Positions 1 to 7,233 of a stretch of DNA of 9,681 nt are shown here, piece by piece. The notes beneath the pieces are model-generated. The model made no database searches and was not told the origin of the DNA. It saw only the letters and a list, made by a program, of their open reading frames with translations. The position numbers and the translations under genes are program-made. The stretch is from positions 1 through 9,681 of the forward strand of contig DIHJ01000046.1 of assembly GCA_002420105.1 (NCBI GenBank), read 5' to 3'. The number at the start of each line of letters is the position of its first letter. Positions within the stretch are counted from its first letter, which is position 1. The DNA comes from Nitrospira sp. UBA5699. GTDB lineage: Bacteria > Nitrospirota > Nitrospiria > Nitrospirales > Nitrospiraceae.

Positions 1-588
1 CATGACCACATCGCCGCGCTGCAGCAGAATGTTCTGTTTCAGGTCCTTCCCTCGCTTCGCATCGCCGTAACGGAACTCGAACACGATCTGATCGCCGGCG
101 GCCCGGCGCATGATCTTGATGTCGTTCTCCGCCGCGAAGGGCGTCAGGCCTCCGGCCAGACTGAGCGCCTGCAGCACGTCCGTATGGTGGCCGACCATGT
201 ACTCGCCCGGCTTGTTGACGCGCCCCAGCACATAGATCCGGTAGCTCAGCAGCTTGGTCAGGGACACGGAGACATGCGGAGTCGGAATGAACCGCGCCAG
301 ACGCTTCGTCAGATCCATCCGCAGGTCCTCGACGGTCCGGCCGGCCGCCGGTACGTCGCCGACCAATGGAAAGGACACCATGCCGTCCGGCCTCACCACG
401 ACGTCTTTCGTCAGGTGTTCGTCCTTCCAGACCGAGATCGACACGACGTCCTCCGGCCCCAGCAGATAGTCCGGACCGGCCGGAACCTCCGCGGACCGGG
501 CCGGCGATCCGGCCAGGAATGCCTGACCGCATCCCAGCGCCAGGACGATCCAGAGCCACAACGTGCGCCTCGCGCGGTACCCGATCAC
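1..588 (-). CDS. Wza-type polysaccharide export protein (exosortase-EPS type), 3' end cut by window edge
   Basis: The 196 visible codons encode an export protein of the polysaccharide biosynthesis/export (Poly_export plus SLBB) family, expected to form or gate the periplasmic/outer-membrane part of the EPS channel. Residues 1-33 are a signal sequence: basic YRARR, a hydrophobic stretch, then either a weak lipobox (ALGC, Cys20) or a signal peptidase I site near SARSAE-like residues 30-34, so lipidation is uncertain. The Poly_export domain spans about 38-112 (DYLLGPEDVVSISVWKDE, then VVRPDGMVSFPLVGDV). An SLBB-like domain follows (YRIYVLGRVNKPGEY at 116-130; ALSLAGGLTPFA at 141-152). The frame is open to the left edge, ending at RGDVVM. 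Short members of this family run little over 200 residues, so probably only the last few codons are missing. The GTG start is chosen because AGGAGGAG lies 4 bases upstream and the signal peptide starts there. It lies 11 bp after the TPR gene stop, so it is surely in the same operon. Confidence 0.93.
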   Translation of the reverse strand, partial: MIGYRARRTLWLWIVLALGCGQAFLAGSPARSAEVPAGPDYLLGPEDVVSISVWKDEHLTKDVVVRPDGMVSFPLVGDVPAAGRTVEDLRMDLTKRLARFIPTPHVSVSLTKLLSYRIYVLGRVNKPGEYMVGHHTDVLQALSLAGGLTPFAAENDIKIMRRAAGDQIVFEFRYGDAKRGKDLKQNILLQRGDVVM

Positions 589-592
589 CTTG

Positions 593-600
593 CTCCTCCT
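593..600 (-). promoter_or_regulatory. Shine-Dalgarno site deciding the GTG start of the export gene
   Basis: The minus strand reads AGGAGGAG, then CAAG and GTG at 588-586. The near-perfect anti-16S match supports a GTG start where no ATG lies nearby in frame. The site begins inside the TAA stop of the TPR gene (602-600), which suggests translation passes from one gene to the next. Confidence 0.8.
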
Positions 601-2984
601 TACCCGTTCAACCCGGCCAGCAGGGCCCTGGCGTCGTCGCTTCCCGCAAAGACCTGGCCCGCGCCGAGCGCTTTCTGCAGATGGAGTCTTGCCTCTTTGG
701 TCCGCCCGCTCTGCGCATAGGCTGCGCCCAGATGGTAGTTGAGCACGGGATGCCCTGGCGCTTTCTCGATCGCCAATTGCATCACCCGGAGCGCTTCGTC
801 GCGATGGCCCAGCTTCAGATGCACCCAGCCCAGCGTATCGAGGAAGAACGGATTGGGCGCGTTCCGCTCGAAATCGCGGGCGAGCGCCAGGGCCCGTTCC
901 AGGCTTTGCGGATCGCCTTTGCGATCGATCAGCAGCGAGGCCAGATTGTTCGCCGCCAGCGCGGCGCGGGGAGTCTTTCTGAGAATCGTTTCGTATTCGC
1001 TCACGGCCCGGTCGATGTCCCCCGTGTCGGTCAGACTGGTCGCCAGCAGGAGTCGAAGCTCTCCGCTGTCCGGATTCGCCTCCAATCCCTGTTTGAGCAG
1101 CGTCTGCGCATCCGCGGCGCGCTTCTCGGCGATCCGCAGCGTGGCCAGATGGAACCAGGGCGTGCTCCATTGCGGATTGATCCGGGTCGCGGTCGTGAAG
1201 TGGGCGTTCGCGCCTTCCAAATCCCCCTTGGCCAGCAACAATTCGCCCAGCAGGCCGTGGGCATAGGGATGTCGATCGTCGGTCAGCACCCGTTCGAGAC
1301 GCGCCTGCGCCCGCGCCGTCTGCCCCTGCGCCCGGTCCAGCTGCACCAGCGCCACCAGCGGTTCCGGAGCATGCGGCGCCGCGGCCTGAGCCCGTTCGTA
1401 GGCGGCCACCGCCTTGTCCCACTGCTGTTGCGCCTGATGGAGCCCTCCCTCCGTCATCTCGGCCAGAGCCCGATCGGCTCCGGCGCCGCGGAGGCGGCCC
1501 AGCGTCTGTTCGGTCTGCGACCATTCCTGCCCGGCGACCTGCAGCCGGAACAACGCGCTGAGGGCCTGCACGTTCTGCGGGTCGCGCGCGAGCACCGCCT
1601 CGATCCGCTGTTTGGCCTCCGGGGAACGACCGGCTGCGGCATCCAATCCGGCCAGGAGGATCTGCGGCTCCGACAAACCCGGATTCAGCGCGGCAGCCCG
1701 GTCGAAACTCTCCCGTGCCAGCGTCGTCTCGCCTGCCAGGAGGTGAGCCCGCCCCAGCAGCAGATGGCCCTCGACGAGTTCCGGTTGATCCTTCAAGACG
1801 GATCGAAACGCCTGAACGGCGTCTTTGCCGCTCTCTCTTTTCAAAGCGATCTTTCCCTGCAACATCAACCCTTCCATGGAACGGGGATTCTCGCGCAACA
1901 CCTCCTGCAGCTGGCGTTCGGCGTCCGCTTCCTTCCCGGCGGACCAGTCCAGCGCCGCCAGCCGCACCTTCGCGTCCAGGGCGGCGGGGTCTTTCTTGTT
2001 GTCGTCCCGCACCTGTTCATAGATGCCTCTCGCCTGATCGGCCTTGCCTCGCCCCTCGTAGAACCTCGCCAGCGCGAAGCGCAGCTTGACCGCGTGAGGC
2101 AGCTGCCGTTGCGCCTCCTGCAGCGCGGCCTCCACCTGCTCCTCCCGCCCGCGCAGGCTCAGGTACTCGGCCAGCGTCAGATGACGCGTCTCGCTGTCCT
2201 GCTCGAGCTGAACCGCCTCGCGCAGCACGGCTTCCGCCTTGGCGTATTCCTTCTGCTGGTCGTAAAACTCCACGAGCTTCACCCGATGGCCGTAGACGCG
2301 CGGCTCCAGTTCGACGAGTTTCCGGTAGACGGCTTCCGCCTTCGCGGCCTGGCCGGTCTTCGTGTAGACCGAGCCGAGCCCGTCCAGCACGTCGAGATTC
2401 GCCGGGTTCGCCTGCGCGGCCCCCTGCAGGGCCGTTTCCGCCTCCGCACTGCGCCCCTGAGCCAGATAGAGCGTCGCCAGCATGAGCGTCGCGTCCGGGT
2501 CGACCGGGTGCTTGGCTACCAGCGCTTCGCCCTGCGCGGTCGCGTCCGGGAGCCGGCCGTTGACCGCCGAAACGGCGATCCGGAGGGTCGCCGCCTGCAC
2601 GTTCTCCGGATGCTGCGCCAGGACCTTCTCCGCGATTTCCGACACCTTTTCGATCATGCGCGCTTCCAGATAGAACTTCGCCAGCCGCACCTGAGCCCGC
2701 TCGTGGTCGGGCGCGAGCTCGACCGTCCGCTGATAGTTCGCGAAGGCGTTCCGCCAGTTCCGCTCCTTCTCCTCCACCTGCGCGTAGAGGAAGTAGGCCT
2801 CCGGATCCTTCGGATCGATCTTGAGCACGTTCCGCAGCGCGACGCGCGCCTTGGGGAAATTGCCGTCCTGAATGTACTCCTGCGCCCGCAGGCGGTACTT
2901 GGCCTTGCGCTCTTCGGGACCGCCGCAGGCCGCCAGCGTCACGACCAGGAGCAGGGCCGTACCGGCATGGACATATCGGTTCAT
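600..2984 (-). CDS. prsT: TPR-repeat lipoprotein, PrsT-like (exosortase/PEP-CTERM EPS system)
   Basis: This 794-residue protein starts with a lipoprotein signal: hydrophobic core at 10-19 and lipobox LAAC with Cys20, followed by Gly-Gly rather than Asp, which favours the outer membrane. Almost all the rest is tandem tetratricopeptide repeats, about 30-770. Clear helix pairs include PEAYFLYAQV at 61-70, ANLDVLDGLGSVYTKTGQ at 195-212, PELVEGHLLLGRAHLLAG at 401-418, PYAHGLLGELLLAKGD at 573-588 and VLNYHLGAAYAQSGRTKEA at 747-765. The block NNLASLLID at 679-687 with FFLDTLGWVHLKLG at 713-726 is typical of the end of such EPS TPR proteins. Architecture and context match the PrsT family of exosortase-linked EPS loci, though it is somewhat shorter than the roughly 900 residues usual there. 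By analogy with AlgK and the TPR part of BcsC, it probably scaffolds the export complex in the periplasm (inference). The ATG is preceded by GAGGTGA at a good distance. It lies 28 bp after the WecA-like gene and 11 bp before the export gene. The PrsT assignment is moderately sure; TPR lipoprotein is certain. Confidence 0.93.
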   Translation of the reverse strand: MNRYVHAGTALLLVVTLAACGGPEERKAKYRLRAQEYIQDGNFPKARVALRNVLKIDPKDPEAYFLYAQVEEKERNWRNAFANYQRTVELAPDHERAQVRLAKFYLEARMIEKVSEIAEKVLAQHPENVQAATLRIAVSAVNGRLPDATAQGEALVAKHPVDPDATLMLATLYLAQGRSAEAETALQGAAQANPANLDVLDGLGSVYTKTGQAAKAEAVYRKLVELEPRVYGHRVKLVEFYDQQKEYAKAEAVLREAVQLEQDSETRHLTLAEYLSLRGREEQVEAALQEAQRQLPHAVKLRFALARFYEGRGKADQARGIYEQVRDDNKKDPAALDAKVRLAALDWSAGKEADAERQLQEVLRENPRSMEGLMLQGKIALKRESGKDAVQAFRSVLKDQPELVEGHLLLGRAHLLAGETTLARESFDRAAALNPGLSEPQILLAGLDAAAGRSPEAKQRIEAVLARDPQNVQALSALFRLQVAGQEWSQTEQTLGRLRGAGADRALAEMTEGGLHQAQQQWDKAVAAYERAQAAAPHAPEPLVALVQLDRAQGQTARAQARLERVLTDDRHPYAHGLLGELLLAKGDLEGANAHFTTATRINPQWSTPWFHLATLRIAEKRAADAQTLLKQGLEANPDSGELRLLLATSLTDTGDIDRAVSEYETILRKTPRAALAANNLASLLIDRKGDPQSLERALALARDFERNAPNPFFLDTLGWVHLKLGHRDEALRVMQLAIEKAPGHPVLNYHLGAAYAQSGRTKEARLHLQKALGAGQVFAGSDDARALLAGLNG

Positions 2985-2988
2985 GGCA

Positions 2989-2995
2989 TCACCTC
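2989..2995 (-). promoter_or_regulatory. Shine-Dalgarno site of the TPR lipoprotein gene
   Basis: The minus strand reads GAGGTGA, 4 bases before the ATG at 2984-2982. It fixes the start directly ahead of the lipoprotein signal peptide and lies in the 28-bp gap after the WecA-like gene. That gap shows no promoter or hairpin, which supports co-transcription. Confidence 0.65.
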
Positions 2996-3012
2996 ATTTG
3001 GTCTGAACATCG

Positions 3013-4644
3013 TCACCACCAGGCGCGGACCGCCAGCCCGCCCAGCAGCCACAAGGCCACCAGTCCGGCCTGCGCGACACGGTCCGCATAGGCATGCAGC
3101 AGCAGCTCGAACGCGAAGAACAGGACGATCAATCTGGCCGTGAGCGCGCTCACGTTGCTCTCCCCGACCTGCAACTCCGGGAGAAACGGCAGCACCAAGG
3201 CCAGGAGGATCATGAGCGAATCCAGCGGCGTGGTCTCGAACCGTCCGGTCGCGCCGAGCCGCATGACCAGCATCACCAGCACCGCCACGCCGACGAGAAA
3301 CAGATCCACCGGGCGGGCCCACCAGTGGGAAACCGCGCTGCTGCCGATTTCTCCGAAATAGAGGACGAAGGTGCTGCCCACATAGAGTCCCACGCGTACC
3401 CAGAACGGCGTCATGCGGGGCAGCAGGATCCGACCGGCAAGGCCCGCGACCAGCAGGCCCGCGGCGAGGACGCCGGCATCCGGAGACACCGTCCGCGGCA
3501 ACGCCACGCTCACCAGAAGAAATCCCGTGACCGCCGCCGCCAGAAGCCGGATCGGCGCCTGCGCCAGCCACGGATGTTCGTCCAGCCACCCCGTGCCTCC
3601 TCCCGACGCCTGCGCGGCCGCTGTCTCCCGGGCTCTCCGCAACCCGGCGACGGGATGCAGGAACAGGAAGAGCACCCCGCACACGGCGGCCAGATACATC
3701 GCGGCCAGTATCCAGTCCGGCTGCCAGCGCAGTCCGTAGCCCAGCGCCACCATCGCGGTCTGGCCGGTATAGATCAGCACCACGGCTTCCCGGTGGGAAC
3801 AGCCCATGCCCAGCAACTTGTGGTGCAGATGATTGCGGTCGCCGATGAAGGGAGACCGGCCCTCGCGCCACCGCTGGATCATGACGCCGAGCATATCGAG
3901 CAACGGCAGCCCCCAGAGGAACAGCACGAGCAACGGGCTGTAGGGCCCGTGCGACGGATGGATCAGGACGAGCCCCGTCACGGCGAGATAGAATCCGAGG
4001 AACTGGCTGCCGGCGTCGCCCATGAAGATCTTCGCCGGATGGGTGTTGAACCGGAGAAACCCCAGCAGCCCGCCCAACACCGAGACGATCATGAGCACGA
4101 GGAGCGCGTCGTCGGTCTGAAAGGCGAGGTACGCCATCCCGGCAAAGCTGATCAGCGACAATCCGCCGGCCAGTCCGTCCAGCCCGTCGGCCAGGTTGAC
4201 GGCGTTGGTCACGGCGATGAGGACGAGGAAGGTCAACGGCAGGCTGAGCCAGGGCCCGAACCAGTCGTCCGGCACGAACGGGAGACTGCTGATCTGCACG
4301 CCGCCGAACGCCATCACGACGAGCGCCGCGAGGGCCTGCCCGCCGAACTTGGCCCGATAGGACAACCCCACCCGGTCGTCCCAGATCCCGAAGAGCAGGA
4401 TCGTCAGGCCGCCCAACAGGCTTGCGACGACGACTTCGTCCTTCGGCCCCCACATGAGCACGCCGATGAACGTGCCGACCGCGAGCGCGATCCCTCCGAC
4501 CTTGGCGACGGAACCGGAGTGCATTCTGCGCCCGCGCGGCACGTCGAGAATCTGCAGACGGCCGGCCGAGGCCATCAGCGGCGGAATGAGCGCCATGCAG
4601 ATGACCAGGGAACCGAGAAAGCTGAAAAACAACGTGGTGGCCAT
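3013..4644 (-). CDS. WecA/MraY-like polyprenyl-phosphate sugar-1-phosphate transferase with C-terminal membrane extension
   Basis: This 543-residue integral membrane enzyme belongs to the polyprenyl-phosphate N-acetylhexosamine-1-phosphate transferase family (WecA, MraY, TagO). It should transfer a sugar phosphate from a UDP-sugar, probably an N-acetylated hexosamine, to undecaprenyl phosphate and so start repeat-unit synthesis on the cytoplasmic face. All signature motifs are present: RGRRMHSGSVAKVGG at 37-51, the DD pair at 89-90 (GIWDDRVGLS), NAVNLADGLDGLAGG at 147-161, HPAKIFMGDAGSQFLG at 202-217 with Asp210, and the HxHH loop DRNHLHHKLLGMG at 269-281. The core ends near residue 335. About 210 further residues follow: a low-complexity linker at 338-352 (AAAQASGGGTG), then a WLDEHPWLAQAP segment and roughly five to six hydrophobic spans ending at GGLAVRAWW. 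WecA and MraY are usually about 350-370 residues, so this is a real extension, and no frame break is seen. It starts 10 bp after the exosortase stop. The SD is modest (AGAAGG, close to the ATG). Sugar specificity cannot be read from sequence. Confidence 0.94.
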   Translation of the reverse strand: MATTLFFSFLGSLVICMALIPPLMASAGRLQILDVPRGRRMHSGSVAKVGGIALAVGTFIGVLMWGPKDEVVVASLLGGLTILLFGIWDDRVGLSYRAKFGGQALAALVVMAFGGVQISSLPFVPDDWFGPWLSLPLTFLVLIAVTNAVNLADGLDGLAGGLSLISFAGMAYLAFQTDDALLVLMIVSVLGGLLGFLRFNTHPAKIFMGDAGSQFLGFYLAVTGLVLIHPSHGPYSPLLVLFLWGLPLLDMLGVMIQRWREGRSPFIGDRNHLHHKLLGMGCSHREAVVLIYTGQTAMVALGYGLRWQPDWILAAMYLAAVCGVLFLFLHPVAGLRRARETAAAQASGGGTGWLDEHPWLAQAPIRLLAAAVTGFLLVSVALPRTVSPDAGVLAAGLLVAGLAGRILLPRMTPFWVRVGLYVGSTFVLYFGEIGSSAVSHWWARPVDLFLVGVAVLVMLVMRLGATGRFETTPLDSLMILLALVLPFLPELQVGESNVSALTARLIVLFFAFELLLHAYADRVAQAGLVALWLLGGLAVRAWW

Positions 4645-4654
4645 GACCTTCTTT

Positions 4655-6265
4655 TCAATCCGGCACGTAGGCCGACATCGCCGGTTGCACCAGCGAGGCG
4701 AACTGCTGCAGCCGCCGGTCGACGGCCGTCTCGTCTTCGCCGGGCAGCAGCGGGGCCGTCAGCCGGATCAACGCGCCGTCGGACCGGCCCCTGGTCAACG
4801 AATCCCAGAACAGGAGGGCTTTGACCAGGTACTCGTCGGTGACGAGATGGTCCCGCTGCTTGAACCAGTAGAGGACGACCTGGCGGATGTCGCCCTTTTG
4901 AATCACGACGCGATTGGCGGGGAACACCTTCCCGGTTCCCTGCTCCGTGACGGACGTTTCGCTCCATGACGTCATTTCCCAGCCGCCGCCGGGCAGGCAG
5001 GTCTTGGGCGAATGGGCCGACTGGCCCTTTTTCTGCGATCGATAGTAGGCGACGTACAGATTGACCGCCCCGCTCGCCCCGCCCCGATAGTCCGCCAGCA
5101 GATAGTCGTCGAACCGGAGCGTTTCGATATACTGCGGCTCCATGGCCAGGGGCGTGCCCCGCCAACCTTCGATCTCCATCGGGAAATCGAGAAACGTCTG
5201 CCGGGCCGGCGTCGCGTCCTCCCGCCCTTGCAGGTGGAACGAGAACAGCGCCATCCCGGCCAGAATCACCAGACAGGCGACGGAAGCCGCGGACAATGCC
5301 GGAGCGGTCCGTTGCGGCGCCGGCCGGGCCGGCGCGGCCGAGGCGAACGCCGGACCGGCGGAGGGTCCGATCCGGGCCAGGAGCCCCATCTCGCCGATGA
5401 GCAGCGCGAAGCTGACCACGAACATGACCCAGCCCTCGAAGGCGTGCATGAATCCCTCGGCGGCCCCCTGCCCGTACCATTCCACCAGAACGCCGATCAC
5501 CCCGATGCGGATCCCGTTCAAGAAAATCGCCAGCGGCACGGCCGACCCCACGAGGACCAGCCGCTTCCACAGACGGTCCTGGAAGAGATAGGCGCAGAGC
5601 AACGCGAGCGACGTCAGCGGAAACAGATAGCGGAGACCGCTGCAGGCTTCGACGACTTGAAGCTGGATCGGGCCCAGATCGATCACGTTGCCTTCGCGGA
5701 ACGCGGTGACGCCGATCAATTGCAGACAGCCGACGCCGAAGGCGGAGGAGATCAGCTGCAAGGAGGACGAGAGGTTCTGCTCCAGCATCTGCGGCAGAGG
5801 AAACATCGTCAGCAGGTAGCCCAGCGGAAAGGCGATTTCCCGGGATGCGCGCGGGCCGACGGCCGCCAGGACGAGCCCGACCAGCACGAGCCAGAGGGAC
5901 AGGTGCAGGATCACGTAGAGCGTCGCCAGTTCCCCGACGACGAACAGCGCGAGTCCGGCCAGCACCGTCGTCACGCCCCACCACGAAGGCGCGATCCCCG
6001 CCGCCGCCACCCGGTCCCGCCGCCACCAGACCAACAGGCCGACGATCACGGGAATGAAGAACCCGTGGCTGTAGTTGTCGTCCTCCATCCACTGCTGAAA
6101 CAGATAGGCCAGGCTGTCCGCATAGGCGGTCCCGATCAGCAGCACCGCCAGGATGCCGGCGCCCCAGTACAGGGCCGGTCCGGACCGGCGATCCCCCCGT
6201 CCGCGAATTTCCGTGCCCGGTTCCGCGGATTCTACGGTCGCGAGCGATGATGCGGCGCTGTCCAT
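4655..6265 (-). CDS. Exosortase fused to a C-terminal EpsI domain
   Basis: This 536-residue polytopic protein combines an exosortase (EpsH/Xrt, about 30-295) with an EpsI-type (DUF3485) domain (about 325-530). Exosortases are inner-membrane transpeptidase-like enzymes that recognise short C-terminal sorting signals such as PEP-CTERM. The conserved residues are visible: Cys208 in EACSGLRYLFPL, Arg253 in NGIRIGVIG, and His274 in FMHAFEGW. The early motif DDNYSHGFFIP at 62-72 is also typical. A Pro/Ala-rich linker at 300-324 and one membrane span at about 325-343 join it to the EpsI domain, whose hallmark HSPKTCLPGGGWEM is at 418-431. EpsI is often a separate gene; single-chain fusions are known, including the XrtD type linked to VPLPA-CTERM signals, but the subtype is not certain here. 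The gene starts 25 bp after the WecG-like stop with a weak SD (GGGGGCAG rather far from the ATG) and ends 10 bp before the WecA-like gene. The first ATG is kept because the next in-frame ATG (codon 60) would remove the first membrane span. Confidence 0.93.
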   Translation of the reverse strand: MDSAASSLATVESAEPGTEIRGRGDRRSGPALYWGAGILAVLLIGTAYADSLAYLFQQWMEDDNYSHGFFIPVIVGLLVWWRRDRVAAAGIAPSWWGVTTVLAGLALFVVGELATLYVILHLSLWLVLVGLVLAAVGPRASREIAFPLGYLLTMFPLPQMLEQNLSSSLQLISSAFGVGCLQLIGVTAFREGNVIDLGPIQLQVVEACSGLRYLFPLTSLALLCAYLFQDRLWKRLVLVGSAVPLAIFLNGIRIGVIGVLVEWYGQGAAEGFMHAFEGWVMFVVSFALLIGEMGLLARIGPSAGPAFASAAPARPAPQRTAPALSAASVACLVILAGMALFSFHLQGREDATPARQTFLDFPMEIEGWRGTPLAMEPQYIETLRFDDYLLADYRGGASGAVNLYVAYYRSQKKGQSAHSPKTCLPGGGWEMTSWSETSVTEQGTGKVFPANRVVIQKGDIRQVVLYWFKQRDHLVTDEYLVKALLFWDSLTRGRSDGALIRLTAPLLPGEDETAVDRRLQQFASLVQPAMSAYVPD

Positions 6266-6290
6266 GCGATAACTCTGCCCCCGAAACGTT

Positions 6291-7109
6291 TCAGGAAAAT
6301 TTGCGCAAACCCGTGACGTCCAGGCTTGCCAGTCCGACGAACTGCGGCGCTTCGATCATGATGCGGCGCCAGAGCCGGCGGGGCTCATGGGCGAACCGCC
6401 ACAGCCATTCGAAACCCATGTTGCCGACGCAATCGGGCGCCCGCTTGACGGTCCCGGCCAGAAATTTGAAGGCCGCGCCCACGCCGAGAATCAGGGGCAC
6501 GTTCAAGCGATGGCGATGTGCGAAGATCCAGCGCTCCTGCTTCGGCAATCCCAGCCCCACCCACAGCACGTCGGGAGCGGCGTCGTTGATGCGCTGCACG
6601 ATCGCGTCGTCTTCGTCCGCCGTCAGAGGGCGAAACGGAGGAGAGCAGGCGCCGACGACCGTGAGCCCCGGATAATCCCGCTCCAACCTGGTACGGAGCA
6701 GGCGGAGCGTCTCCTCCGTGTCCCCCATGAAATAATGACCGAGCCCCATCCGTTGCGTATGGGAGAAAAAGGCCTTCATCAGATCGGTTCCCGCCACGCG
6801 GGCCCGGAGCGGCGCACCCTTCGCCTGCGCCACGCGGACGAGCCCGATCCCGTCGGGCACGATCAGGTCGGCCCGGTCGAGCATGCGGCGGAACTCGGGG
6901 CGCTGGTGGGCCTCGACGACGGCGTGCATGTCGGCCACGACGATCCAACGGCCGGGCCGTCGATCCAGGCACACCCAGTTCGTCATCCACGCGACGACGT
7001 CGGGGATCTGAATCATGTGGACCGGCAGTCCGATGATCGGCAGGCGAGGCACCTGCGCCGTGCCGGCCGGTGTAATGGTGTGCGGGCATTCCGTCTCTGT
7101 CGCCGACAT
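6291..7109 (-). CDS. WecG/TagA/CpsF-family glycosyltransferase (GT26)
   Basis: This 272-residue enzyme belongs to the WecG/TagA/CpsF family, membrane-associated inverting transferases that add the second sugar to a polyprenyl-pyrophosphate-linked first sugar, for example ManNAc or ManNAcA onto GlcNAc. Family motifs occur in order: ADMHAVVEA at 59-67, DLIVPDGIGLV at 81-91 with the conserved Asp86, RVAGTDLM at 104-111, GLGLPKQERWI at 185-195, GVGAAFKFLAGTVKRAP at 209-225, and the C-terminal GFEWLWRFAHEPRRLWRR at 232-249 that typically contacts the membrane. The frame is open upstream to an ATG at 7187. The start is placed at 7109 because AGGGAG lies 6 bases before it, the extra 26 residues have no family counterpart, and the longer form would start inside the intergenic region. 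It is the first gene of the tight five-gene run to the left and stands near the WecA-like gene, which would make its acceptor. The donor sugar is unknown. Confidence 0.92.
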   Translation of the reverse strand: MSATETECPHTITPAGTAQVPRLPIIGLPVHMIQIPDVVAWMTNWVCLDRRPGRWIVVADMHAVVEAHQRPEFRRMLDRADLIVPDGIGLVRVAQAKGAPLRARVAGTDLMKAFFSHTQRMGLGHYFMGDTEETLRLLRTRLERDYPGLTVVGACSPPFRPLTADEDDAIVQRINDAAPDVLWVGLGLPKQERWIFAHRHRLNVPLILGVGAAFKFLAGTVKRAPDCVGNMGFEWLWRFAHEPRRLWRRIMIEAPQFVGLASLDVTGLRKFS

Positions 7110-7115
7110 GGTCCG

Positions 7116-7121
7116 CTCCCT
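7116..7121 (-). promoter_or_regulatory. Shine-Dalgarno site deciding the start of the WecG-like gene
   Basis: The minus strand reads AGGGAG, six bases before the ATG at 7109-7107. It is the reason to prefer this start over the in-frame ATG at 7187. Confidence 0.65.
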
Positions 7122-7192
7122 GATTGTTGTGTAACCGGTGACCAAGTCTACTGGTTCCCCCGTTCCGAAGGGCCACGGATGTCTCAAGTTTG

Positions 7193-7209
7193 TGTTAACG
7201 AATTGTTAA
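7193..7209. repeat. AT-rich direct and inverted repeat (TGTTAA x2, TTAAC/GTTAA)
   Basis: On the plus strand TGTTAA occurs at 7193-7198 and again at 7204-7209, spaced 11 bp apart, about one helical turn. The same stretch is an inverted repeat, TTAAC at 7195-7199 and GTTAA at 7205-7209 around five bases. Such geometry suits a regulator binding site, but the element is short and AT-rich and could be chance. Confidence 0.35.
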
Positions 7210-7233
7210 AATAGCCGCAGGAAACGGGGCGGC
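7208..7233 (-). terminator. Weak intrinsic terminator candidate after the second GT4 gene
   Basis: The minus strand has GCCGC (7233-7229), a ten-base loop and GCGGC (7218-7214), followed directly by TATTTT. It lies about 40 bp after the stop of the GT4 gene. The five-pair stem is all G-C but short, the loop is large and the T-run is only four, so termination, if any, would be partial. Confidence 0.3.

Noticed and set aside
366..3143. A 925-codon open frame on the plus strand, antisense to the TPR gene
   Set aside because: It mirrors the TPR lipoprotein gene in a GC-rich region where stop codons are rare. Its translation is rich in Arg, Pro, Gln and His with no domain, and it runs past both ends of the real gene. 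The opposite strand has a lipobox, TPR helices and a good SD.
2981..4453. A 490-codon minus-strand frame overlapping the WecA-like gene in another frame
   Set aside because: The composition is Arg/Gly/Ala-rich and featureless. The overlapping frame carries the complete transferase motifs.
3094..4824. A 576-codon plus-strand open frame over the WecA-like gene
   Set aside because: The product is almost wholly charged and polar (Gln, Glu, His, Arg, Asp), as expected from the reverse complement of a membrane-protein gene. The minus strand has all PNPT motifs.
5012..6250. A 412-codon plus-strand open frame over the exosortase gene
   Set aside because: It is again a highly polar mirror of a membrane protein, without recognisable motifs, while the minus strand shows the exosortase catalytic residues.
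7110..7170. A sigma54 promoter around TTGGTCACCGGTTAC before the WecG-like gene
   Set aside because: TTGG is present but the invariant GC at the -12 position is missing at the required spacing.
7110..7187. A longer N-terminus for the WecG-like protein starting at the ATG at 7187
   Set aside because: The extra 26 residues have no family counterpart, and the ATG at 7109 has a well-placed AGGGAG site.
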